From: Aristaeella sp045546035
GTDB lineage: Bacteria > Bacillota > Clostridia > Christensenellales > Aristaeellaceae
Assembly: GCA_045546035.1 (NCBI GenBank)
Contig: JAZQCB010000039.1
Coordinates: forward strand, 33,157-97,156
Length of the DNA: 64,000 nucleotides
Direction of reading: 5' to 3'
The notes under the pieces: generated by a model
Told to the model about the DNA's origin: nothing
Database searches by the model: none
Seen by the model: the letters and a program-made list of their open reading frames with translations, nothing else
Shown here: positions 40,408 to 47,918 of the stretch, in pieces
How positions within the stretch are numbered: the stretch's first letter is position 1
Layout of the letters: each line of letters opens with the position of its first letter
Made by a program: the position numbers and the translations under genes

Positions 40408-42591
40408 TTATTGCACCTTCCAGCTGCCCACCAGTTCGCTGACCCCGGCGGAAAGCACCTCGCTGCTCTCCCGTCCGGAAAGGTAGCCCTTGCTGCCCTT
40501 GACAAAGCTGGAGTCGATCAGGTTCAGCTGGTGCCCCATGAAAATCACCGCGGCGGTCTGCCCGCCGTCCAGATTGCAGACCTCCCGGCAGCCGGACCCC
40601 TGGGCCAGGATCGCTAGCTGGGGCATGGTCACGCCTTCGCTCCGGCTTCCCAGCCGGCCTTCGCACATGATGTCGATGTAATGCCCCGGCTCCACCATCC
40701 CAAAGCAGTGGCGCGGGTTTTTGGCCTTGCTCATCGTCGGATCCAGCACCCAGGCGCTCATCTGCCCTTCCCGGACAAGATAGGGGCCGAAGGAGTAGAC
40801 CAGATAGGCGCCCTCCGCCAGGTAGTCCTTCGCGCTCTGCTCAAAGCTGTGGTGCACGTCCGCGCGGCCGTCCTCATAGAAAGCCAGGGTGTCCAGATTC
40901 GGGAAGTACTTTTCCTCATCGTGGTCGTAGCGGTCGTCGAAATAGACTTCCCCATTCCGGATGATGACGCCCACGGGGTGCCCGTTCCGGCCGATCAGCT
41001 TGCCGCCCGCGTTCTTTACCCGGTAGGTGTAGTAATCCGCGTTGGTTGAGAAAACCAGCTTGTTTTCCCCGGCCGTCACATGGGGCGCGGCGGTCTTTTT
41101 CTTTCCCAGCGCCCGCTCCGGGGAGTACTCCACGTTGGTCATCCGCTCCCCGGCGGCGACGTCGCAGAGGATGTCGCTCTTGAACCAGGTCAGGGGCATG
41201 CTGCCATCGTAGGTCCGGGTGATCACCACCCGCAGGGTTTTGCTGATATAGACATAATGCCCGCGGGCGTCGTCGCTCCAGACAAACTCCCCTTCCGTCA
41301 GGAAGCCCGCATCCGTCATTTCCGGCAGATCCGGCACCTCTTCCAGGCGCCACTCAGCCGGCGCTTCCCATTTCTTTCCCGTCAGATCCCCCTTCGGGAT
41401 ATTCTCCAGGAAATCGTTCTTCTCCTCATCCTCGCCGACGGTGCTTTCCCGCAGGCCGAAGCGGTTGTTGGGATACGTCCGGCCCTGGTTGTAAACCGAC
41501 CGGTCCGTTTCCTCCTTGACCTTGTCCTGGGATTTGAAATACAGGTAGGCGTAATAGGCCATGCCGTTTCCCGTCCGTCCGTCGAAGGCCTCCAGGGGGC
41601 TGTCCCAGTCAAAAACCGTCTGATCGGCTTCCTTCCCGAAAAGATGGAGATAGACCTTCTTGGCCTGCCAGGCGCCGTATTTTCCGGCGGAATCGGCAAA
41701 ACGTTTTTCATCCGCCGCGAGGGAGAAGCACTGGACGCAGGCGTCGGCCATCATCATCCGCTGGCCGTTGTTTCCTTCCCCCTGCTCGTCCGGGCCAACG
41801 ATGACCTCCGGCCGGCACCGGCGGATGATCTCCGTCAGCCAGCCCTGAACGACCTCTTCCCCGTTCTTTTTGTCCACCTTCTGATAGGCTCCCCTGGCGC
41901 TCTTGGCCGTGGCGGTCTCAAAGGTGCCGATAAAGGGATAATTCCGGTATCCCATGCTCCACAGGCCGTTGAGCATCTCGGCCCTGCGGGTGGTGTTCAC
42001 CGGGCACAGCACCGCCAGGGCGACGCTGGCCTCCTTCTCCCGCACATAATACGGGATGGCGCCCCCCAGGAACAGCAGCTCCTCTTCCGGATGGGCCGTG
42101 ACAAAAAGGATGTCCGCCTTCTCCGGCGCGTCTTCCCACTGCTGCACCCAGCTTGGCGCCCGGCCTTCGCCGAAGCAGTAAACCTCGTTGAAGCCCATGA
42201 TCTGCTTCCGATCTCCCTGGGCGATGACCCGGATCTTCGTTTCCCCCTGCATCGGGAACCAGGCGTGAAGGAAGGAGCCGCCCGAGGCGACGGTTTCCCA
42301 TCCGCTGCCCCGGTCCGCCTGGACATCATAGCTTTCCGGCATTTTTTCGAAGCACAGATACAGGCCGTAGACCGGGCTTTTGCTCTGAATGGTGAGGCTG
42401 GGATTCTTTACGGATTTGGTCTCCGCGTTGGTCGTAAACTTCCGGTCCGTCATGTTTTTGGGATTCTTGATACCCGTCAGGGTCAGCGTGCATCCGGAGG
42501 TCACCTCCAGCGCTTCCTCCTCCGCCGCGGCCAGTCCGGCCATCCCAAGGATCACCAGCGCCGCCGCCAGAAACGCGAGCCATTTCTTCAT
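40408..42591 (-). CDS. Secreted protein: degenerate PIG-L domain fused to a phosphodiester-glycosidase (NAGPA-like) domain
   Basis: 727 residues. Signal peptide about 1-23; beta-rich domain about 27-145; PIG-L (LmbE) fold about 158-330; NAGPA/DUF2233-like domain about 440-727. The PIG-L metal motif HPDDE reads HPEEE (167-171). Where the intact neighbour has His267, His275 and His278, this protein has Pro267, Asn275 and Arg278, so deacetylase activity is doubtful. The C-terminal domain keeps FGPYLV (601-606), NPRHCFG (625-631), EGRLGSRSEGVTMPQLA (644-660) and NLDGGQTA (673-680; family form NLDGGGS). It probably acts on wall or capsular glycans. GGAGG precedes the ATG at 42591. The paralogue lies 110 bases upstream. 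Confidence 0.8.
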   Translation of the reverse strand: MKKWLAFLAAALVILGMAGLAAAEEEALEVTSGCTLTLTGIKNPKNMTDRKFTTNAETKSVKNPSLTIQSKSPVYGLYLCFEKMPESYDVQADRGSGWETVASGGSFLHAWFPMQGETKIRVIAQGDRKQIMGFNEVYCFGEGRAPSWVQQWEDAPEKADILFVTAHPEEELLFLGGAIPYYVREKEASVALAVLCPVNTTRRAEMLNGLWSMGYRNYPFIGTFETATAKSARGAYQKVDKKNGEEVVQGWLTEIIRRCRPEVIVGPDEQGEGNNGQRMMMADACVQCFSLAADEKRFADSAGKYGAWQAKKVYLHLFGKEADQTVFDWDSPLEAFDGRTGNGMAYYAYLYFKSQDKVKEETDRSVYNQGRTYPNNRFGLRESTVGEDEEKNDFLENIPKGDLTGKKWEAPAEWRLEEVPDLPEMTDAGFLTEGEFVWSDDARGHYVYISKTLRVVITRTYDGSMPLTWFKSDILCDVAAGERMTNVEYSPERALGKKKTAAPHVTAGENKLVFSTNADYYTYRVKNAGGKLIGRNGHPVGVIIRNGEVYFDDRYDHDEEKYFPNLDTLAFYEDGRADVHHSFEQSAKDYLAEGAYLVYSFGPYLVREGQMSAWVLDPTMSKAKNPRHCFGMVEPGHYIDIMCEGRLGSRSEGVTMPQLAILAQGSGCREVCNLDGGQTAAVIFMGHQLNLIDSSFVKGSKGYLSGRESSEVLSAGVSELVGSWKVQ

Positions 42592-42701
42592 TCTCTGTTC
42601 TCCTCCCAGGTCCTGCCGTCGAAAACCGGCCCTTCCTCCCCGTTCCGAGGGGAGCGGCTGCCGGTTCCGGGGCGCTTTTCCGGACGGGCTCCCCGCCGGC
42701 T

Positions 42702-43916
42702 TCATTCAATATGTTCCAGGAAATCGTTGTGCTTTTCATCCGGCCCCACCTGGCTGGCATACAGTCCGAAGGTGGTATTGGAATAGGCCGCCCCGGTCAC
42801 CTCCACCGAGAGCTTATGCCATTTCCCACGGATCTTGATCTCCGCGGCCTCCTGGGTTTTGTGCAGGGCATACGCTTCGATGGCCATCTCCTGCCCCGTT
42901 TTCCCGCCAAAGGCCTCCAGGGGGATATTCCAGTCCATGACGGTCTGGTTGCTTTCATCCCCCCACAGATGGACATAGAGCTTCCTGACCTGCCAGACCC
43001 CGTAGGCCGCGGCGGATTCCGGGAACTTCTCCGGGTTGGCTGCCAGTTCGTAGCCCTGAATGGCCGCGTCCGCCATCATTTTATGCTGCCCGTGGCCGTA
43101 TTCGCCGTTCAGGTCGTGGGTCACCACCACCTCCGGCTGATGCTTCCGGTACAGTTCCGTCACCCAGCCCAGCACGTCGTTCTTCCCCAGCTTTTTGTAG
43201 GCCTCCTTGGCGTTGGCGCTGTAGCTGTCCTTAAAGTTGCCGAATTCCGGATAATTCCGGATGCCCATGCTCCACAGGCCGTTGAGGGCTTCGCTGCGCC
43301 GGGTGGTATTGCTCCAGCTCAGATAGGCGACCACCACCCGCTTTCCCCTTTCCACCGCGTAGGTAGGGATGGCGCCGCTGTAGAAGATCAGCTCGTCGTC
43401 CGGATGGGCGGAGAAGAAAAGGATGTCCGCCTTGTCCACCGGTTCCTCCCAGCGCTGCACCCACTCGGGAACCTCGCCGGGGCCGAAAACGAAAATCTCG
43501 TTGAAACCGATCTTGTGATTGCCCTCCTGGGTCGAATAGATCCGTACGCTCTTGACCCCGTCCAGCGCGTAGTAGGTATGCTGGAAACGGGTATCCCCCT
43601 CCTGAACCGTCCGCCAGCTGCTGCCGCTGCCCGTCTGGATTTCGAAGCCGGAGGGCATCTGCCGCCAGCAAAGATACAGTCCGTACATGGGGGTATCGGA
43701 GGTAATGGTGACGAAGGGGTGGCTGACCTTGTTCGTCTCCCAGTAGGAGGTATACTTCCCGTCCGTCATCATCGTATACTTCCGGGGAGCCGAGGCGGTT
43801 TTAAAATGGCAGTCGGCGGTCATGTCCCGCGCTTCCTCGGCGGCCGCCGCGCCCACGAGCATCATCAGGACCAGCGCGGCCGCAGCAATCCATCCCGTTT
43901 TCCGCTTCATCATCAT
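42702..43916 (-). CDS. Secreted PIG-L (LmbE)-family deacetylase
   Basis: 404 residues: signal peptide (about 1-26), a beta-rich domain (about 30-148) similar to that of the neighbouring paralogue, and a PIG-L domain with intact zinc motifs AHPDDE (170-175) and THDLNGEYGHGQHKMM (266-281; His275 and His278). The family removes N-acetyl groups from GlcNAc-linked substrates. Being secreted, it would act on extracytoplasmic glycans, for example wall or exopolysaccharide. The ATG at 43916 overlaps the rimI stop (ATGA) and has GAGGAG 5 bases before it; a further ATG follows in frame. Its fusion with the tsaE-tsaB-rimI operon is unexpected. Confidence 0.85.
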   Translation of the reverse strand: MMMKRKTGWIAAAALVLMMLVGAAAAEEARDMTADCHFKTASAPRKYTMMTDGKYTSYWETNKVSHPFVTITSDTPMYGLYLCWRQMPSGFEIQTGSGSSWRTVQEGDTRFQHTYYALDGVKSVRIYSTQEGNHKIGFNEIFVFGPGEVPEWVQRWEEPVDKADILFFSAHPDDELIFYSGAIPTYAVERGKRVVVAYLSWSNTTRRSEALNGLWSMGIRNYPEFGNFKDSYSANAKEAYKKLGKNDVLGWVTELYRKHQPEVVVTHDLNGEYGHGQHKMMADAAIQGYELAANPEKFPESAAAYGVWQVRKLYVHLWGDESNQTVMDWNIPLEAFGGKTGQEMAIEAYALHKTQEAAEIKIRGKWHKLSVEVTGAAYSNTTFGLYASQVGPDEKHNDFLEHIE

Positions 43917-44395
43917 GTCCACTCCTCAAAATCAGGATCCGCCGCGGGAAGATGCTCGCAAACCATCAGGAAGGCATCCTCCCCGTTGTCCTCATAATAC
44001 CTTTTCCGCCGGCCGAGGGAAACAAAGCCGGCCCCCTCATACATTTTCCGGGCCCTTTCATTGCTGACCCGAACTTCCAGATCCGCGAAGGCCGCTCCCA
44101 GGTTGCTTACATAGCGCATCAGCTCCGCCAGCAGGCGCTTTCCGATGCCCTTTCCCCGTTCATCCTCCGCCACGGCGATATTGGTGATATGGCATTCGTC
44201 CATGATGACCCAGGCGCCCGCGTATCCGATGATCCGGCCCCCCCGCTCGGCGATCAGGTAGCGGGCCACGGCGTTCTCCCGGGCCTCCCGGCGAAAATCC
44301 GCCTCCGTCCAGGGTCTGGGAAAGATGGCCTTCTCCAGGGCGGCCACCGGGGCCGCGTCCTCCTCCCGCATCCGGCGCAGCCGCACCTCATCCAT
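43913..44395 (-). CDS. rimI: Ribosomal protein alanine N-acetyltransferase-type GNAT
   Basis: 160 residues. VRLRRMREEDAAPVAALEKAIFPRPWTEADFRRE, the VAEDERGKGIGKRLL acetyl-CoA loop (RGKGIG) and EVRVSNERARKMYEGAGFV match the RimI type. RimI acetylates the N-terminal Ala of ribosomal protein S18 in enterobacteria and may have wider substrates. It overlaps tsaB by 8 bases, in the usual tsaE-tsaB-rimI order. TsaD is not in the window. Confidence 0.92.
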   Translation of the reverse strand: MDEVRLRRMREEDAAPVAALEKAIFPRPWTEADFRREARENAVARYLIAERGGRIIGYAGAWVIMDECHITNIAVAEDERGKGIGKRLLAELMRYVSNLGAAFADLEVRVSNERARKMYEGAGFVSLGRRKRYYEDNGEDAFLMVCEHLPAADPDFEEWT

Positions 44396-45092
44396 TTCGC
44401 ATGGCCTCCAGCAGCTTTTTGTTCTTCTGCGCGTTCGGGGGGCGAAGATAGGTTTCCCGCAGGCTGCGGTAGTCCGTCCTTTCCCCCTTTTCCAGGGCGA
44501 TCATCCCCGCCGCCGCCGGGCGCAGATACCGGAAGGGCGCTTCGGCGAAAACCGCCTTTTCCCCCCACAGCTCCCGAATCCGTTTTTCATGAACGGCCAC
44601 CCCGTCCCCCGTAAAAAGGAAGGGGCCCGGGTCGTCCCCGGCGGCCGTTTCCGCGGCCCGCAGAAAATCCTCCAGGGCCAGGGCGCTGTCGGGCATCAGC
44701 CGGCTTCCTCCCCGGAAGGCGGCGCCGTAAACCTGCCCGGCCCGGGCGTCCTGAATGGGAAGAATGACGCCCGGAAAGGCACCGGCTCCCCGGCAGAGGG
44801 CTTCCAGCGCGTTCACGGGGATGCAGGGTTTTCCGCTGCCATGGGCCAGGCCCTTCGCCGTCGCCGCGCCGATCCGGACGCCCGTAAAGCTGCCCGGGCC
44901 CACCACGCAGGCGATGCCGTCCACCTCGGCCAGCGCGGTTCCCGCCGCCCGGAGGACCTCCTCAATCAATAGCATCAGATTGGCGCTGTGGGTATTCTTG
45001 TTCTGAACGGTTTCCTCGCTCAGCACCCTTCCCTCTTCCACCACCGCCGCGCCGCAGGCCGGCCCGGAAGTATCGATTGCCAGAATTCTCAT
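44388..45092 (-). CDS. tsaB: tRNA threonylcarbamoyladenosine (t6A) synthesis protein TsaB
   Basis: 234 residues. The ASKHA ATPase-like fold shows MRILAIDTSGPACGAAVV, NTHSANLMLLIEEVL, and VVGPGSFTGVRIGAATAKGLAHG. TsaB forms the t6A complex with TsaD and TsaE, modifying A37 of ANN-decoding tRNAs. The start overlaps the tsaE stop by four bases. Confidence 0.95.
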   Translation of the reverse strand: MRILAIDTSGPACGAAVVEEGRVLSEETVQNKNTHSANLMLLIEEVLRAAGTALAEVDGIACVVGPGSFTGVRIGAATAKGLAHGSGKPCIPVNALEALCRGAGAFPGVILPIQDARAGQVYGAAFRGGSRLMPDSALALEDFLRAAETAAGDDPGPFLFTGDGVAVHEKRIRELWGEKAVFAEAPFRYLRPAAAGMIALEKGERTDYRSLRETYLRPPNAQKNKKLLEAMRNG

Positions 45093-45544
45093 TCTTCTTG
45101 CCCGTTTCCCTTCAGGTTCAGTGTCCTAAATCCGCCCAGGGACTCTATCGTGATTTCCCGTTCACCCTCCGATACCGGGCGCAGCCGGATCCGGAGGCAG
45201 TCCGCGGGCAAAACGTCCGGGCAGCGCTCCGGCCATTCCACCAGGGCCACCCCGTCTCCGCCAAGATACTCCTGCAGGCCGAGCTCGTAAAGCTCCTCTT
45301 CGTCCTCCAGGCGATACCAGTCGAAATGATAAAGGGGCAGGCGGCCGCTCTCATAGACGTTCAGAATGGTAAAACTGGGACTGGTCACCGTTTCCGTTAC
45401 GCCCAGCCCCCTCGCGGCACCCCGGGCCATCTCGCTCTTTCCGGCGCCCAGGGGGCCCTCCAGCAAAACCACGTCCCCCGGCCGCAGCTCTTCGGCCAGC
45501 CGCCGGCCGAGCGCCCGGGTTTCTTCCGCGCTGTTGGTAATCAT
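45089..45544 (-). CDS. tsaE: t6A synthesis ATPase TsaE
   Basis: 151 residues. Walker A GPLGAGKSEMAR (about 30-41), the SPSFTILNVYESGRLPLYHFDWYRL switch region, and VEWPERCPD are family hallmarks. It powers the TsaBD cycle. GGAAGGA precedes the ATG. First gene of tsaE-tsaB-rimI and the PIG-L pair that follows. Confidence 0.95.
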   Translation of the reverse strand: MITNSAEETRALGRRLAEELRPGDVVLLEGPLGAGKSEMARGAARGLGVTETVTSPSFTILNVYESGRLPLYHFDWYRLEDEEELYELGLQEYLGGDGVALVEWPERCPDVLPADCLRIRLRPVSEGEREITIESLGGFRTLNLKGNGQEE

Positions 45545-45650
45545 TCGTACATCCTTCCATTATCGCCCGCCTGGCGGCGGGGGGATCCGTGCTTTCATCC
45601 GGATCCCCGTCCCTGCATGCCGGCGGACGGCCGGGCGAAGCCCCGGCTCC
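45545..45650 (-). other. Two GC-rich hairpins between ribU and tsaE
   Basis: On the minus strand GCCGGGGCTTCGCCCGGC and, further on, a 9-bp stem (45581-45589 with 45600-45608) can form after the ribU stop. Neither has a U-run, so termination here would be weak or of another type. Confidence 0.4.
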
Positions 45651-46235
45651 TTATCCGTGCAGCAGCGGAGACAGCCGCTTGTACAGCAAAAAGGTCAGCC
45701 CGCTGATCACGACGCCCTTGATCAGGTTGAAGGGGGCGGTAATGAGCAGCAGCAGCTTCCATTCGCTGTCCACGCCGCCCCAGTGGGCCGAGGCGACCAG
45801 ATCCTCCATCGTCATATGGAACGCACCCATGTAGAATGGCAGCATGATCCATTTGTTGACAAAAACGCTGACCACCACCGAGCAAAGCACCCCCGCCAGC
45901 ATCCCGATCAGGGCGGTTTTCCGGGTTTTATGCCGCTGATACATCAGGGACGCCGGCAGAATCATGGCCAGCCCCATGATGAAATCCGCCAGCTCGCCCA
46001 CTCCCGCCGACGAGGAATGCGTCAGCCCGATCAGGCTTTTCAGCCCGAGGATAACGACCCCCGGCAGCGTTCCCATGGAGAAGGTGCCCAGCAGCACCGG
46101 GATATTGCTCAGATCCAGCTTGTAGAAGGGCATGCCCAGGGGAATCTCGATCAGGAACAGCACCGAGGCGATGGCGGAGAGCAGCGCGATCCGGGCGATG
46201 GTCGACGCGGTAAACCGGGGTTTGGAAGAAGTCAT
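45651..46235 (-). CDS. ribU: Riboflavin ECF transporter, substrate-specific component RibU
   Basis: 194 residues with about six membrane helices, including FLIEIPLGMPFYKLDLSNIPVLLG, a typical RibU segment that lines the riboflavin site, and LVNKW-like VFVNKWIMLPFYMG. It needs the shared ECF energising module (ecfA1, ecfA2, ecfT), which is not in the window. An FMN riboswitch lies directly upstream, which supports riboflavin as substrate. AGGAGG precedes the ATG. Confidence 0.94.
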   Translation of the reverse strand: MTSSKPRFTASTIARIALLSAIASVLFLIEIPLGMPFYKLDLSNIPVLLGTFSMGTLPGVVILGLKSLIGLTHSSSAGVGELADFIMGLAMILPASLMYQRHKTRKTALIGMLAGVLCSVVVSVFVNKWIMLPFYMGAFHMTMEDLVASAHWGGVDSEWKLLLLITAPFNLIKGVVISGLTFLLYKRLSPLLHG

Positions 46236-46316
46236 GACAATACCTCCTGAAATACAGGCGCCCCTGAAGCCGAAAAGCTTTTCAGGGGCGGAAATACAGA
46301 AAAGTATCGCCGTTGC

Positions 46317-46432
46317 TCTTCTCTCATCCAGACTTTCACTGTCGGCCCCGGAATTTCACCGGGTCAGCCTGCCGAGGCAGGCTCGCGGGCTGTACCGCCG
46401 GTCGGGAATTACACCCGGCCCCGAAGAAGCTT
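46317..46432 (-). promoter_or_regulatory. FMN riboswitch controlling ribU
   Basis: The minus-strand RNA begins CTTCTTCGGGGC and continues through GTGTAATTCCCGACCGGCGGT, GCCTGCCTCGGCAGGC, GTGAAATTCCGG, CCGACAGT and AGTCTGGATGAGAGAAG, the conserved blocks of the FMN aptamer in order. A 9-bp hairpin (GCCCCTGAA/TTCAGGGGC, about 46256-46288) follows without a U-run, immediately before the ribosome site, which points to control of translation rather than termination. Confidence 0.96.
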
Positions 46433-46476
46433 CAAGATCGCTCTGCAAATGTCGGAGCCTTTGGCCCCGCGGAGAA

Positions 46477-46505
46477 ATGATATCACCCGCAGCCATACGT
46501 GTCAA
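46477..46505 (-). promoter_or_regulatory. Sigma-A promoter of ribU
   Basis: Minus strand: -35 TTGACA (46500-46505), 17-bp spacer, -10 TATCAT (46477-46482). It starts 3 bases after the galK stop. Confidence 0.85.
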
Positions 46506-46508
46506 GGA

Positions 46509-47795
46509 TTATTCGAGCCGCATCCGGTCCGCTCCGACGGGGCGGATGTTCAGCACCTTGCAGGCGCCTTTTCCGAAGGCCGCGTCCATGACCCGGACGA
46601 AGCGCTCCACATCCTGCAGCGGGACGAAATTCAGCGTCGTTCCGGCAAAGCCGCCGCCGTGAATGCGCCAGGCTCCCTTTCCGCCCAGCAGGGTTTCCGC
46701 CATGCACAGGGCCAGGCTCAGGCTCTGATCCTCGTTGGTGGCGAAGATATTCTGAAGATACATGAAGGAGGAGCGCCCGCTGTCGATGATCAGGCGCAGG
46801 AAGTCTTCCATCCGGTCCTCCTTCAGGGCCTCTACTTCTTCCGGCACCCGGTCGTTTTCCTGGACGAAATGGAACGCCCGCATCACGGCGCGGTCGCTGA
46901 AGCGGCTCCGAAGGTCCCCTGCGTTTTCCAGCAGCTGCTCTTCCGTTACGCCCCGCAGGGTCTTCTTTCCGAACGCCCCGGCCACCTGGCGCATCTCCAG
47001 GGGAATCGCCGCGTAATGATCCGTCAGATCCGCGTGGCTCCCGCCGGTCGCCACCACCACAAGGGCATATCCCTTCCGGGCGAAGTCGTACTGCAGCGCC
47101 TCCACCTTCGGGTCGTCGTCACGCTCAAAATCCACCGTCACCAGCCCGCCCGCGGCGCTGGCCATCTGGTCCAGCAGGCCCGAGGGCTTTCCGAAATAGA
47201 GGTTTTCCGCCCTGCGGCTGATCTGCGCCCGCTGGACGAAGGGCATATCGAAGCGGTTGAACAGCCCGTCGAACACCGCCGTCAGCATCACCTCCAGCGC
47301 CGCGGAACTGCTCAGGCCGCTGCCCCCGGCGACGGAGGATGTCACCACCGCGTCAAATCCGCCGATGCGGCAGCCGGCGCCCTGCATCCCGTTCGCCACC
47401 CCCCGGATCAGGGCGGTGGTGGTGCCCTCTTCCGCCTTCACCGGGGCGGTGTCCGTTAAATCCATTTTCACGGGGCGGTAGCCCTCGCTGTGGAAATGCA
47501 CCTCCATGTCCTCCCGCGGCGCCGCCGCGCAGAGCACGTCCAGGTTTACGCTGGCGGCCAGCACCCTCCCGTTGTTGTGATCCGTATGGTTGCCGCCGAT
47601 TTCCGTACGCCCGGGAGCGCTGAAAATCGTCAATCCTTCCTTTTCCCCATGCACGCGCGCGAACTGCCGAAGCAGTCCCTCGTAGCGGGCTTTCTGCTGC
47701 TCCAGCACCGCGGGATCCGTGCCATACAGTTTCTTCAGATGCTCCTCCGCCTCCGGCGTCCGCAGCGCGGCGATTTTTTCCTCCAGCCAGCTCAT
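46509..47795 (-). CDS. galK: Galactokinase (GHMP kinase family)
   Basis: 428 residues. SAPGRTEIGGNHTDHNNG (about 60-77) is the galactokinase signature, GGSGLSSSAALEV is the phosphate-binding GHMP loop, and GGGFAGTTLNFV lies near the C terminus. It would phosphorylate galactose at C1. No galT, galE or transporter gene is adjacent. The ATG at 47795 has GGAGG 7 bases upstream. It follows an orphan sugar-type binding protein gene by 123 bases. Confidence 0.92.
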   Translation of the reverse strand: MSWLEEKIAALRTPEAEEHLKKLYGTDPAVLEQQKARYEGLLRQFARVHGEKEGLTIFSAPGRTEIGGNHTDHNNGRVLAASVNLDVLCAAAPREDMEVHFHSEGYRPVKMDLTDTAPVKAEEGTTTALIRGVANGMQGAGCRIGGFDAVVTSSVAGGSGLSSSAALEVMLTAVFDGLFNRFDMPFVQRAQISRRAENLYFGKPSGLLDQMASAAGGLVTVDFERDDDPKVEALQYDFARKGYALVVVATGGSHADLTDHYAAIPLEMRQVAGAFGKKTLRGVTEEQLLENAGDLRSRFSDRAVMRAFHFVQENDRVPEEVEALKEDRMEDFLRLIIDSGRSSFMYLQNIFATNEDQSLSLALCMAETLLGGKGAWRIHGGGFAGTTLNFVPLQDVERFVRVMDAAFGKGACKVLNIRPVGADRMRLE

Positions 47796-47918
47796 CCTGA
47801 TTCCTCCGTCTCTCTGTTCTATGATGTTAGCTTCAAAATGACGTTTCTCCCCCGATCCTTTGCTTCGGTGCACAGCCGGATGCCGGCATCGGAAAAGAAC
47901 CTGTGCTTTTTCCCGGGC

